From assembly GCF_018860665.1 (NCBI RefSeq), contig NZ_JAHKPK010000051.1:1-64000 (forward strand): a DNA stretch of 64,000 nucleotides, read 5' to 3'. Both the position numbers and the translations under genes were made by a program. The first letter of the stretch is position 1. Every line of letters starts with the position of its first letter. Positions 1 to 8,238 of the stretch are shown here, in pieces. The notes under the pieces are model-generated. The model did no database searches and had not been told where the DNA came from. It was given only the letters and a program-made list of their open reading frames with translations. The stretch comes from Pacificibacter marinus (lineage in GTDB: Bacteria; Pseudomonadota; Alphaproteobacteria; Rhodobacterales; Rhodobacteraceae).

Positions 1-262
1 GTCCCGGGCCCAATTGCCCGCAAAGCTGTAAGGGACTTGGTTTGCGGAACCCATCAGGGCCAGCGGTCAAAGCCGCGTAAACAGGCCGGACACATGACCG
101 CTTCTGACAAATGCACAAATCTGATCAAAAATGTCTTGCTATGCAGGAGCCATCCACACAGGACTTTCGGGGTGCGGCATCCCGCCTTTCATAAAACTGT
201 TGGCTGGACGCCGCATTTATCTGTGCTAGACCTAAGACGACACATTAAAATGGAGAACCCCA
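1..262. other. Intergenic leader before dsbA-like gene
   Basis: No convincing gene is seen. One frame is open across it and into the next gene, but the translation resembles no protein I know. A weak promoter candidate for the downstream gene is TTGGCT at 200-205 followed, about 18 bases later, by TGTGCTAGA (222-230), a -10 shape common in this group. The promoter reading is inference. Confidence 0.3.
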
Positions 263-1030
263 ATGCGTTTCACCCGCCCTCTTTTGACCCTAAGTGCCTG
301 CGCGCTTACGGCTTTGTCTGTGGCGAGTGCCGCTTGGTCCAGCGATCTGACCGATTTGAGTGACGCCGATCGTGACGCCTTTCGCGCTGAAGTGCGTGCC
401 TATCTTTTGGACAATCCAGAAGTCTTGATGGAAGCCATTGCCGTGTTGGAGCAACGCAATGCGCAAACGGCCGAAGAAACAGACCGCAACTTGGTTTCAG
501 CAAATGCGGTTGCCTTATTCGAATCCCCTGCGGATTTGGTTTTGGGCAACCCTGAAGGCGACATCACATTGGTCGAGTTTCTCGATTACCGCTGCGGTTA
601 CTGTAAAAAAGCTCACCCTGATGTCTCTGCGCTACTTGAAAATGACGGCAATATTAAACTGATCGTTAAAGAATTCCCGATCCTTGGAGAAGATTCCATT
701 TTGGCCTCGCGCTTTGCCATCGCCACACATTTGGTGGCCGGTGATGAAGCCTACGCGCAGGTGCATGAGGCTTTGATGTCCGGCGGTAACAACGTCTCGG
801 AAGGCAGCTTGAAGCGCCTGTTGCGCGGCACGGATGTCGATGTTGACGCTGTGATAGAGCGGATGAATTCCGAAGAGGTCACCCAAATCATCGCACAAAA
901 TCATGCGCTGGGTCAGGCGATGCAAATCAATGGCACGCCCGCTTTCATCATGGAATCTGAAATTGTACGTGGATATGTGCCCTACGATAGCATGGTCGAA
1001 ATCGTGGCCGAACTACGCGCGCAAGGCTAA
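263..1030 (+). CDS. DsbA-family thiol:disulfide interchange protein
   Basis: Exported thioredoxin-fold oxidoreductase of 255 residues, expected to make or reshuffle disulfides in periplasmic proteins. Residues 1-24 form a signal peptide (Arg pair, hydrophobic core, Ala-rich end). A helical stretch (about 30-80) precedes the thioredoxin domain, whose active site CGYC lies at residues 111-114; a cis-proline motif GTPAF is near residue 222. This N-terminal helical extension plus CGYC matches the DsbA/Com1-like family of alphaproteobacteria (ScsC/BdbD-like) rather than classical DsbA (CPHC). The start is supported by GGAG seven bases upstream of ATG. It is a single gene, convergent with ispG, sharing a terminator. 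Substrate proteins cannot be told from sequence. Confidence 0.9.
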   Translation: MRFTRPLLTLSACALTALSVASAAWSSDLTDLSDADRDAFRAEVRAYLLDNPEVLMEAIAVLEQRNAQTAEETDRNLVSANAVALFESPADLVLGNPEGDITLVEFLDYRCGYCKKAHPDVSALLENDGNIKLIVKEFPILGEDSILASRFAIATHLVAGDEAYAQVHEALMSGGNNVSEGSLKRLLRGTDVDVDAVIERMNSEEVTQIIAQNHALGQAMQINGTPAFIMESEIVRGYVPYDSMVEIVAELRAQG

Positions 1031-1060
1031 GGGCCTTAGCACATGAGTTTTTGAATTGAC

Positions 1061-1089
1061 AAAACCCCGCCAATCAAGCGGGGTTTTTC
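1061..1089. terminator. Bidirectional intrinsic terminator between dsbA-like gene and ispG
   Basis: AAAACCCCGC, a 7-base loop, then GCGGGGTTTTT. The A-tract and T-tract flank a GC-rich stem, so it can end both convergent transcripts. Confidence 0.85.
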
Positions 1090-1107
1090 TTTAGACTATA
1101 ACCAAGC

Positions 1108-2244
1108 TTACTCGGCTGCGGCCATGTCTTCCTCGGCCATACGCTTGGCAATTTCAGCCGCCTTTTTTTCAACCTGTTCGACGATATGATCGACCATATC
1201 CTCGTTGGATTGCTTGTGCGATTGCTTGCCCGCCAAATACACCATACCTGACCCAGCGCCGCCGCCCGTCCAGCCAACATCGGTCATCAACGCCTCGCCT
1301 GGACCATTCACAACACAGCCGATGATAGACAGGCTCATCGGTGTTTTGATGTGCTCAAGGCGCTTTTCCAAGGTCTCGACGGTTTTGATCACGTCAAAAC
1401 CTTGGCGTGCGCAAGACGGACAGGAAATGATGTTCACGCCGCGGTGACGCAGGCCCAAAGATTTCAGGATTTCATAGCCAACCTTGACCTCTTCCACAGG
1501 GTCAGCAGACAAAGACACACGGATCGTATCGCCGATTCCCATCCACAACAACTGCCCCATTCCGATGGCAGATTTGATCGTGCCGGATGTCAGCCCGCCC
1601 GCCTCAGTGATGCCCAAATGGATCGGCGCATCTGTGGCCTCGGACAATTGTTGATAGGCGGCAGAAGCCATAAAAACGTCAGAGGCTTTCACTGAGATCT
1701 TGAATTCGTGAAAGTCGTTGTCTTGCAAAATCTTGATGTGATCCATGCCGCTTTCGACCATCGCGTCGGGGCAAGGCTCACCGTATTTGTCCAAAAGATG
1801 CTTTTCTAAAGACCCTGCGTTCACGCCAATACGGATCGCACATCCATAGTCTTTCGCAGCCTTGATCACATCTTTCACGCGCTTTTCATCACCGATATTC
1901 CCGGGATTGATCCGCAGACAGGCCACCCCTGCCTCAGCAGCTTCAATGGCGCGTTTGTAGTGAAAATGAATGTCAGCCACGATGGGCACGGGGCTTTCGC
2001 GGCAAATTTCTTTGAGGGCTTTCGTGGCGCCCTCATCGGGTGCTGAAATGCGCACAATATCCGCACCCGCTTCAGCTGAGCGCAACACTTGATCCAAAGT
2101 CGCACACACATCTGAACTGTCAGTGTTGGTCATGGTCTGAACCGAAATCGGTGCATCACCGCCAACGGGCACATTGCCCACCATAATTTGGCGGCTGGTC
2201 CGACGATAAATATTACGCCACGGACGGATATGGTTCAGGGACAT
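1108..2244 (-). CDS. ispG: 4-hydroxy-3-methylbut-2-enyl diphosphate synthase (GcpE)
   Basis: Converts methylerythritol cyclodiphosphate to HMBPP, the penultimate step of the MEP isoprenoid pathway, using a [4Fe-4S] cluster. The 378-residue protein starts with the family's [16 protein letters not shown] segment, has a TIM-barrel first half ([26 protein letters not shown]) and a C-terminal cluster-binding domain with SCPSCAR and [10 protein letters not shown], which supply the three conserved cysteines and the glutamate. Length is normal for bacterial IspG. The next gene upstream on the same strand is the RodZ-like gene, a common pairing in Rhodobacteraceae, with a 233-base gap. No oddities. 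Confidence 0.97.
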   Translation of the reverse strand: MSLNHIRPWRNIYRRTSRQIMVGNVPVGGDAPISVQTMTNTDSSDVCATLDQVLRSAEAGADIVRISAPDEGATKALKEICRESPVPIVADIHFHYKRAIEAAEAGVACLRINPGNIGDEKRVKDVIKAAKDYGCAIRIGVNAGSLEKHLLDKYGEPCPDAMVESGMDHIKILQDNDFHEFKISVKASDVFMASAAYQQLSEATDAPIHLGITEAGGLTSGTIKSAIGMGQLLWMGIGDTIRVSLSADPVEEVKVGYEILKSLGLRHRGVNIISCPSCARQGFDVIKTVETLEKRLEHIKTPMSLSIIGCVVNGPGEALMTDVGWTGGGAGSGMVYLAGKQSHKQSNEDMVDHIVEQVEKKAAEIAKRMAEEDMAAAE

Positions 2245-2477
2245 GGGGCACCTTTCGGAACGTTTTGTGTCGTTGCCCTATAGATAGTTTGTGTAAACGT
2301 TGGGGGCAATGGGACAAAGCACACAATCGCAGACAACACAGGTGGTTTGCCACGCACAAAAGCATGTTACGGATGAGGCAAACTCAAGTTATAATATGTG
2401 CATGACGGTCAAATTATTCAGCGGTGTGAATGACAGGTGATTTGAGTGACTGACCGTTTGAATAACTGGCGGTTTGA

Positions 2478-3692
2478 TTATTCTGCGGTGGTGTTTTGAG
2501 CCACCTTGAACATCTCAGCAACAAAATCGTTGGCCGCAAGATCGACGGCCTCGAAGCTGTCTGAAATATCAAGCTCCGACAAGGCAATGTTTTTCACCAC
2601 GGAACCGGATTTACCTGCAGGGCCATAAGCTTGGCCGTTCAAAGCAAAATAGACTCCGCCACCATTGCCGGTACGTAAAAGCGGGGCTTCTTCGGTCGCA
2701 GGCAAAATGTAACGTTCACCCGCATCAAGAATTTTTTCAAGTAAAACAGAACCATCTGCGGAGCTGACACGCACCCAAGACGGGCGCACAGCAATCAATG
2801 CCAGTTCTGGCGCGGGTTCTTCAACTACTTGGATCACCGAAGCATCAGGACCAGCAATCGCAGCAGAGGCCAACTGACGCGACATCGCCTCAAGTCGATC
2901 TTCAGCGCTTTCTTGCACCAATGCACCACCGGTACGAGGATCAAGAGAAACAATTGGGCCATCACGCGGCACAAGAACCGGCGTGGTCAAGGCTTGCGGA
3001 CGATAAAGACGGTCAAGCGCCTCGGATGAGGGGGTAAAAACACCTACGCTTTCATCCAAACCCGCGACAACAACAGAGGTCTCAGCAAGTGTTGTAGTTT
3101 CAGAAGCAACACCCGGCGCTTGATCAACAGGCGCAAGTTGCACTTTTTGAATTTCTTGTAAAACAGACCAGCCACCATAGCCAATCACCCCAACTAGGGC
3201 GAGCAAAACAGCTGTCGATCCAATCGCACCGGGTTCGATACGCGCAAAAAAGCTTTCGCCACGGGGAACAAAAGAGGCGTTTGGATCAGCATAAGGATCG
3301 TCGGATTTACGCTTTGATGTAGACAAAGCCATCGCTGAAGGTTTGCGTGCAGAAGAGGCTGCGGGCGACATGCCATGCGCAACAGCGAAACCGCTTTCAG
3401 CACTGAAACGGGCGAACGCCCACTCAGGATCAAGGTCAAGATAACGCGCGTAAGAGCGTACATATCCCGCGATAAAGCCTTGGGTTTCAAAAACGGAAGG
3501 ATCAGCGTTTTCAATCGCAGCAACATAAGTCGCTTTGATTTTCAATTCGCGTTGGACATCAAGAAGCGATTTGCCAAGGGTTGCTCTTTCCCCGCGCATG
3601 ACGTCACCAAGCTTGAGCTCGAAATCGTCAAAACCGCGTGGCTGCTGTTCTTCCTCGACTGGAGGTTTACTCCAACGCCCCAACATCCGCAT
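2478..3692 (-). CDS. RodZ-like helix-turn-helix membrane protein (DUF4115)
   Basis: A 404-residue protein with an N-terminal Xre-type HTH domain (about 25-95, containing GKSLLDVQRELKIK and FIAGYVRSYARYLDL), a single membrane segment near residues 156-175 (GSTAVLLALVGVIGYGGW), a low-complexity linker and a C-terminal beta domain of the DUF4115 type (about 305-385, SWVRVSSADGSVL). This order defines RodZ/YmfM proteins that tie MreB to the inner membrane and shape the cell. The start could be 3692 or the ATG two codons later (3686), which has AGG eight bases upstream. Transcribed toward ispG. The family call is firm; a cell-shape role is inferred. Confidence 0.88.
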   Translation of the reverse strand: MRMLGRWSKPPVEEEQQPRGFDDFELKLGDVMRGERATLGKSLLDVQRELKIKATYVAAIENADPSVFETQGFIAGYVRSYARYLDLDPEWAFARFSAESGFAVAHGMSPAASSARKPSAMALSTSKRKSDDPYADPNASFVPRGESFFARIEPGAIGSTAVLLALVGVIGYGGWSVLQEIQKVQLAPVDQAPGVASETTTLAETSVVVAGLDESVGVFTPSSEALDRLYRPQALTTPVLVPRDGPIVSLDPRTGGALVQESAEDRLEAMSRQLASAAIAGPDASVIQVVEEPAPELALIAVRPSWVRVSSADGSVLLEKILDAGERYILPATEEAPLLRTGNGGGVYFALNGQAYGPAGKSGSVVKNIALSELDISDSFEAVDLAANDFVAEMFKVAQNTTAE

Positions 3693-3785
3693 ACCTAGAT
3701 AGCCCCAATTCGATTTAGCGATTCGTTCGCTCTATCTCTATTTAATTAGCATATGGTCAAAGGCAGCGCACAGAGTGAAAAACGG

Positions 3786-5009
3786 TTAACCGGCCAATTC
3801 GGCACGATTCAGCGCACAATGGGCCCATAGTTCATCCAAAGCGCCAACAAGAGCATCCATTTCACGCGGTCCGTGAACCGGAGAAGGCGTAAACCGCAGA
3901 CGCTCAGTGCCACGCGGCACAGTTGGATAGTTGATCGGCTGGACGTAGATGCCAAAGCCTTCAAGCATCATATCCGACATGAGCTTTGTGTGTTTAGGGT
4001 CACCAACGATCAGCGGCACAATATGGCTGCCATGATCGACAATAGGCAAGCCAAGGCCCTTGAGACGCAATTTCAGGATCGCGGCTTGGGTTTGATGCTG
4101 TGCGCGCAAGGCCTGATCCGTTTTGAGATGGGCGATAGAGGCCGCGGCGCCCGCCACGACGGCTGGGGGCAGTGATGTGGTAAAAATGAAACCGGGCGCG
4201 TAAGACCGCACAGCGTCACACATTTTCGCAGAGGCCGCGATGTAGCCGCCAAAGACACCAACAGCTTTGCCAAGTGTGCCGTTAATAATATCAAGACGAT
4301 CCAGCAGACCGTCTCGTTCCGCAATCCCTGCCCCACGCGCGCCGTACATGCCAACAGCATGGACTTCATCTATATAGGTCAGCGCGTTGAATTCATCGGC
4401 CAGATCGCAAATTTCTTCGATCGGACCAAAATCGCCATCCATAGAATAAACAGATTCGAAGGCGATCAGTTTGGGCACATTAGGGTCGTCGGCTTGCAGC
4501 AACTCACGCAGGTGTTCAACATCATTGTGACGGAACACGCGTTTTGCACCACCGTTGCGGCGCACGCCTTCGATCATGGAGGCATGATTGAGCGCATCGG
4601 AATAAATGATCAGACCAGGAAATAGTTTCGGCAAAGTCGACAGCGTTGCGTCATTGGCGATATAGGCCGATGAAAACACCAAGGCCGCTTCTTTTTGATG
4701 CCAATCGGCCAATTCGGCCTCAAGACGTTTGTGATAAACCGTCGTGCCAGAAATATTGCGTGTGCCGCCAGACCCCGCGCCCGTCGCATCCACCGCTTCT
4801 TTCATCGCATCAAGAACAACGGGATGCTGCCCCATGCCCAGATAATCATTGCCGCACCAAACGGTGACAGGCTGCTTTGTGCCATCAGGTTTATTCCATA
4901 CAGCATGCGGGAAATTCCCACGCTCGCGCTCGATGTCAATGAAGGTCCGGTAACGATCTTCGTCATGCAGGCGCTGGAGCGCGTCATCGAGCTGTGCTGT
5001 ATAGTTCAC
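3786..5009 (-). CDS. hemA: 5-aminolevulinate synthase
   Basis: PLP enzyme joining glycine and succinyl-CoA to give 5-aminolevulinate, first step of the C4 route to heme and bacteriochlorophyll. I choose the GTG at 5009, not the ATG at 5069: GAGAGGA lies six bases before GTG, the protein then begins like other alphaproteobacterial HemA ([10 protein letters not shown]), and the length becomes 407, the family's usual size. Visible motifs: [26 protein letters not shown], the [13 protein letters not shown] segment, and the Schiff-base lysine in [11 protein letters not shown]. An FnrL-type box lies 152-165 bases upstream of the start, so oxygen control as described for Rhodobacter hemA is likely. 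Confidence 0.97.
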   Translation of the reverse strand: MNYTAQLDDALQRLHDEDRYRTFIDIERERGNFPHAVWNKPDGTKQPVTVWCGNDYLGMGQHPVVLDAMKEAVDATGAGSGGTRNISGTTVYHKRLEAELADWHQKEAALVFSSAYIANDATLSTLPKLFPGLIIYSDALNHASMIEGVRRNGGAKRVFRHNDVEHLRELLQADDPNVPKLIAFESVYSMDGDFGPIEEICDLADEFNALTYIDEVHAVGMYGARGAGIAERDGLLDRLDIINGTLGKAVGVFGGYIAASAKMCDAVRSYAPGFIFTTSLPPAVVAGAAASIAHLKTDQALRAQHQTQAAILKLRLKGLGLPIVDHGSHIVPLIVGDPKHTKLMSDMMLEGFGIYVQPINYPTVPRGTERLRFTPSPVHGPREMDALVGALDELWAHCALNRAELAG

Positions 5010-5160
5010 GGGTCGTCCTCTCATTCGGTCTTTCATCGCTTTTGACAGCGGCGGTTGCTTAACTTGCAAAACATATTCAAAAAACGCAAGATATTTAAGC
5101 AGTCAGGTCAGCGGTTGTATAAGCGCCCTTTGATGTAGCTTCTAGCAAATACATTTAGGA

Positions 5161-5174
5161 ATGATCTATATCAA
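5161..5174. promoter_or_regulatory. FnrL/FNR-type box upstream of hemA
   Basis: ATGAT-CTAT-ATCAA matches the FNR consensus TTGAT-N4-ATCAA with one mismatch. Reading toward hemA, a -10-like GCTAGAAG lies about 17-22 bases beyond the box, roughly the class II activator arrangement. It also lies 84 bases before the divergent M20 dipeptidase gene. FnrL control of hemA is known in Rhodobacter; binding here is inference. Confidence 0.6.
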
Positions 5175-5257
5175 ACTGCCCCCCGCGACTGGACACCGCA
5201 GTTTGGCGCGGTAAGTTGTGGCGAAACCTCCCCCTTTGACCAAAGCGAGTCCCCTCC

Positions 5258-6652
5258 ATGACCTCACGCCTGTCTCCCGTATTGTCGCGTATTGACGCAG
5301 ACTTGCCCGCCTCGATGGATCGCCTGTTGGACCTTATGCGTCTGAAATCTATTTCAACGGATCCGGCTTATAAAGAAGACTGTACTGCTGCGGCAGATTG
5401 GCTTGTCGCGGATTTGTCCTCAATCGGCATCGATGCAAAAATCTATACCACGCCAGGTCACCCTATGGTGATGGGGCACGTCGACGGGCCTGACAATTCA
5501 AATGTACCACATTTGGTGTTCTACGGCCACTATGACGTTCAACCTGTTGATCCCATTGACCTTTGGAACTCCGACCCTTTCGATCCACAAATCGAAGACA
5601 CAGCCAAAGGACAGGTTATTCGCGGGCGTGGGTCATCTGATGACAAAGGCCAGTTGATGACCTTTATCGAGGCCTGCCGCGCTTGGAAAGCCGAACATGG
5701 CGAACTGCCTTGCGAAATCACATTCTTCTTTGAGGGCGAAGAGGAAAGCGGGTCACCGTCATTGGTGCCCTTCATGGAAGAGCATAAAGACAAGCTGAAA
5801 GGCGATGTGGCCTTGATCTGCGATACAGGTCTTTTCGGCCACGACACGCCTGCGATTGTCACCATGCTGCGCGGGTTGATGAGCGACGAGATCACCATCA
5901 CTGCCGCCAATAAAGACCTGCATTCTGGCATGTTTGGCGGCATCGCTCGCAATCCCATTCGGGTTCTCACCAAAATTCTTGCCGGACTGCATGACGACTC
6001 AGGTCGTGTCACCCTGCCCGGCTTTTATGATGGTGTACCGGAGTTGTCCGATGAATTGCGCAACCAATGGGACGCCTTGGGGTTTGATTCAGAAGCCTTC
6101 TTGGGCGAGGTCGGCCTGAAAAATCCCGCTGGCGAAGATGGCAAGACGGGGCTGCAAATGATCTGGTCCGAACCCACGCTGGAATTCAACGGCATCAATG
6201 GCGGCTATACTGGCAAAGGGTTCAAAACAGTGCTGCCATCACAAGCCTCGGTCAAGCTGTCCGCACGTTTGGTGGGCGATCAAGACCCTCACAAAATTCG
6301 TGCTGCACTGCATGACTACGTGCGCGCCAACCTGCCAGATGATTGCACAGTAGACTTTAATCCACACGGCGCCTCAAAAGCCTCAACCATGGCCACAGAT
6401 CACCCCGCGTTCGAGAAAGCCCGTGCAGCCCTGTCTGATGAATGGCCGAATGAAGCGGCGTTCATCGGCTGTGGCGGCTCTATCCCCATTGCGGGGCATT
6501 TCAAACGGATCGTGGGTGTCGATGCGATGCTTGCGGGATTTGCCCGCGATGATGATCAAATTCATTCACCAAATGAAAAATATGATGTGGAAAGTTTTCA
6601 CAAAGGCATTCGGTCATGGGCTCGCGTGTTGGATGCGGTGTCAAAGGACTAA
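5258..6652 (+). CDS. M20-family dipeptidase (metallopeptidase)
   Basis: Zinc-dependent cytosolic peptidase of 464 residues, in the M20 dipeptidase branch (PepV/CNDP-like). Metal ligands are visible in order: YGHYDVQP (His, Asp), RGSSDDKGQ (bridging Asp), EGEEESGS (catalytic Glu and ligand Glu), and the final His in DDQIHSPNEKYD. A dimerisation lid domain (about 210-375) interrupts the catalytic domain, with HSGMFGG as its conserved entry. It has no signal peptide. It is divergent from hemA and shares its upstream region; the histidine phosphatase gene converges on it three bases after the stop. Exact peptide specificity is unknown. Confidence 0.9.
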   Translation: MTSRLSPVLSRIDADLPASMDRLLDLMRLKSISTDPAYKEDCTAAADWLVADLSSIGIDAKIYTTPGHPMVMGHVDGPDNSNVPHLVFYGHYDVQPVDPIDLWNSDPFDPQIEDTAKGQVIRGRGSSDDKGQLMTFIEACRAWKAEHGELPCEITFFFEGEEESGSPSLVPFMEEHKDKLKGDVALICDTGLFGHDTPAIVTMLRGLMSDEITITAANKDLHSGMFGGIARNPIRVLTKILAGLHDDSGRVTLPGFYDGVPELSDELRNQWDALGFDSEAFLGEVGLKNPAGEDGKTGLQMIWSEPTLEFNGINGGYTGKGFKTVLPSQASVKLSARLVGDQDPHKIRAALHDYVRANLPDDCTVDFNPHGASKASTMATDHPAFEKARAALSDEWPNEAAFIGCGGSIPIAGHFKRIVGVDAMLAGFARDDDQIHSPNEKYDVESFHKGIRSWARVLDAVSKD

Positions 6653-6655
6653 AGC

Positions 6656-7279
6656 CTAAATGAGATAAGCGCGGATGCTGGCCAGATATAGTTCTGCATC
6701 TGCGCGCGTTTCCAACATCACCTCAGCCCCGTCGTGCAACGCAAAAACGACGCCTTGGTTGTGCGACAGCCTTGCGATGTCAGCGATACCCAGCCCACGC
6801 ACCAATCCACGCAAGAAGGCAGAGACAACCCCATGTGAAACGATAACTGCCGGCCCGTTCAAAGCGGCCAAAGCCCTGCGACAGCGCTGCTCGAGGGCGG
6901 CGGCCCCTTCCCCGTCTGGTGCGGATAAGAACAACTCGAACATATCGTCTTCAGCTGCCGATCCACCGCATTCTGCGACGATGTCGGCGCGCAGGCGGCC
7001 TTCCCAACTGCCAGCAAACACTTCTTTCAGCACATCATTTTGAGACACAGGATGGCCATCTGCGGCGGTGACTGCCGTATCCCAAGCGCGGCCCAAAGGA
7101 CTGGCTTGAAAATCAATCTGAGGGAAAGCCGCAAACACGGGTTTCAATATATCACGCTGCGCCAGAGCTTGCGCCCGCCCTTTCGCCGTCAATGGACTGT
7201 CAAGCTGCCCTTGCATGCGGCCCTCTAAGTTCCATTCCGTCTGGCCGTGTCGCAAAAGAAATATGGGATGTTTTATCAT
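6656..7279 (-). CDS. Histidine phosphatase family protein
   Basis: A 207-residue member of the phosphoglycerate mutase-like (GpmB/CobC) superfamily. The phosphoacceptor motif RHGQTEWN is at residues 10-17, with GRMQGQLDSPLT after it, and the second catalytic histidine sits in VIVSHGVVSAFLRG. The substrate cannot be assigned; no cobalamin gene is nearby, so I do not call it CobC. It stands alone, convergent with the M20 peptidase, with tRNA-Val and its terminator upstream on the same strand. Confidence 0.88.
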   Translation of the reverse strand: MIKHPIFLLRHGQTEWNLEGRMQGQLDSPLTAKGRAQALAQRDILKPVFAAFPQIDFQASPLGRAWDTAVTAADGHPVSQNDVLKEVFAGSWEGRLRADIVAECGGSAAEDDMFELFLSAPDGEGAAALEQRCRRALAALNGPAVIVSHGVVSAFLRGLVRGLGIADIARLSHNQGVVFALHDGAEVMLETRADAELYLASIRAYLI

Positions 7280-7315
7280 GCCTGTGGGGTAAACCCTGAG
7301 ACGATGTCACGCAAC

Positions 7316-7346
7316 GAAAAAAGGCACACTCTGCAGTGTGCCTTTT
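7316..7346 (-). terminator. Intrinsic terminator after tRNA-Val
   Basis: On the minus strand GGCACACT-GCAG-AGTGTGCC is followed by a run of seven T. It lies just downstream of the tRNA and ends its transcript. Confidence 0.9.
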
Positions 7347-7355
7347 GAATTCTGA

Positions 7356-7431
<76 letters not shown>

Positions 7432-7497
7432 GCCGTGGCGCGGTGTTTAGACCTAGGACGCACATGATGCAAGAGGCATCACACCACTTTTTTCGCT

Positions 7498-7923
7498 TTA
7501 TTCAGTTTCGGTTGTGTCAACGTCTTCACTGGATGCGTCTTCTCCTTCACCAGCTGGTGATTTACCGGCAAGCATGCCTTTGGCGCGACGCAATTTTGCG
7601 ATCAAAATAAACGCGTTTGCGACCTCTTTTTGACGATTGATCGACACTTTACCAAGTGGCGGCAGATTCATCTCTGTGCCTTCTTGCATAATATCGCCCA
7701 TTTCCTTGAGCGTTGCTTCGATCACTTTTTTCGCGATGCCTTTTTTGATGCCGGAGGCCTCAGACACACGTTCAATAAGCTCTTTTTTCTTCACAACATG
7801 TACAAGGCTGGCCTCAGGCGCTTCGACGTCAGCGGCGGGCGTAGACGTTGCAACAGTTGTCGGAGCCGTGATTTTGCTCGGCTCTTCAGTTGTGATCGTT
7901 GTCGTTGTGCGGCGCGTTGCCAT
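7498..7923 (-). CDS. HU-family DNA-binding protein with extended tails
   Basis: A 141-residue nucleoid-type protein. The centre (about 46-115) is an HU/IHF-like fold: KKKELIERVSEASGIKKGIA, then NLPPLGKVSINRQKE in place of the beta-arm entry. The usual long DNA-wrapping arm is reduced. A Thr/Ala/Pro-rich tail of about 40 residues precedes it and an acidic Glu/Asp tail of about 25 follows. This layout is typical of a divergent HU group in Rhodobacterales. The start has AAAGG about nine bases upstream. Role in chromosome compaction or regulation is inferred from the fold only. Confidence 0.8.
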   Translation of the reverse strand: MATRRTTTTITTEEPSKITAPTTVATSTPAADVEAPEASLVHVVKKKELIERVSEASGIKKGIAKKVIEATLKEMGDIMQEGTEMNLPPLGKVSINRQKEVANAFILIAKLRRAKGMLAGKSPAGEGEDASSEDVDTTETE

Positions 7924-8238
7924 GATACAGACCTTTAGGTTGTTTCTTTTATAGAAACATTAACCTTTCTACGCCCCCAGTTGCAAATGGGAAATGGCTA
8001 CAATGCCCCACCAATTCGCATTGGACATAAATCAGGCAGGTCAAGATCAAATTTCATCCTAAATGATTGAATATGACACAAAATATTAAAGGGCAGTTAA
8101 AATAACCATCATTTTTGCGACATTACAAATGCATTAAATCCAACACCAATATGACAAAGGCGCCCCAAATATTGGAACGCCTTTGTTTTGACTTCATAAT
8201 CAATTTAGAATTTGGGGCACGCAACACGCGTCCCAAGA
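7924..8238. other. Intergenic region between HU-like gene and lon
   Basis: Holds the promoter region of the HU-like gene (TATAAA near 7943-7950 reading on the minus strand is a candidate -10) and, near lon, an inverted repeat listed separately. AT-rich; no further gene seen. Confidence 0.4.
8155..8189. terminator. Inverted repeat, probable terminator downstream of lon
   Basis: CAAAGGCG (8155-8162) and CGCCTTTG (8178-8185) form an 8-bp stem with a 15-base loop. The T-run follows on the plus strand, while lon approaches on the minus strand, so termination of lon is likely but the U-tract on that side is poor. Confidence 0.5.

Noticed and set aside
37-363. 108-codon plus-strand frame before and over the dsbA-like start
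   Set aside because: No family likeness, no ribosome site and overlap with a clear signal-peptide gene.
3786-5069. hemA starting at the ATG at 5069
   Set aside because: The GTG at 5009 has a better ribosome site and gives the family's 407-residue length.
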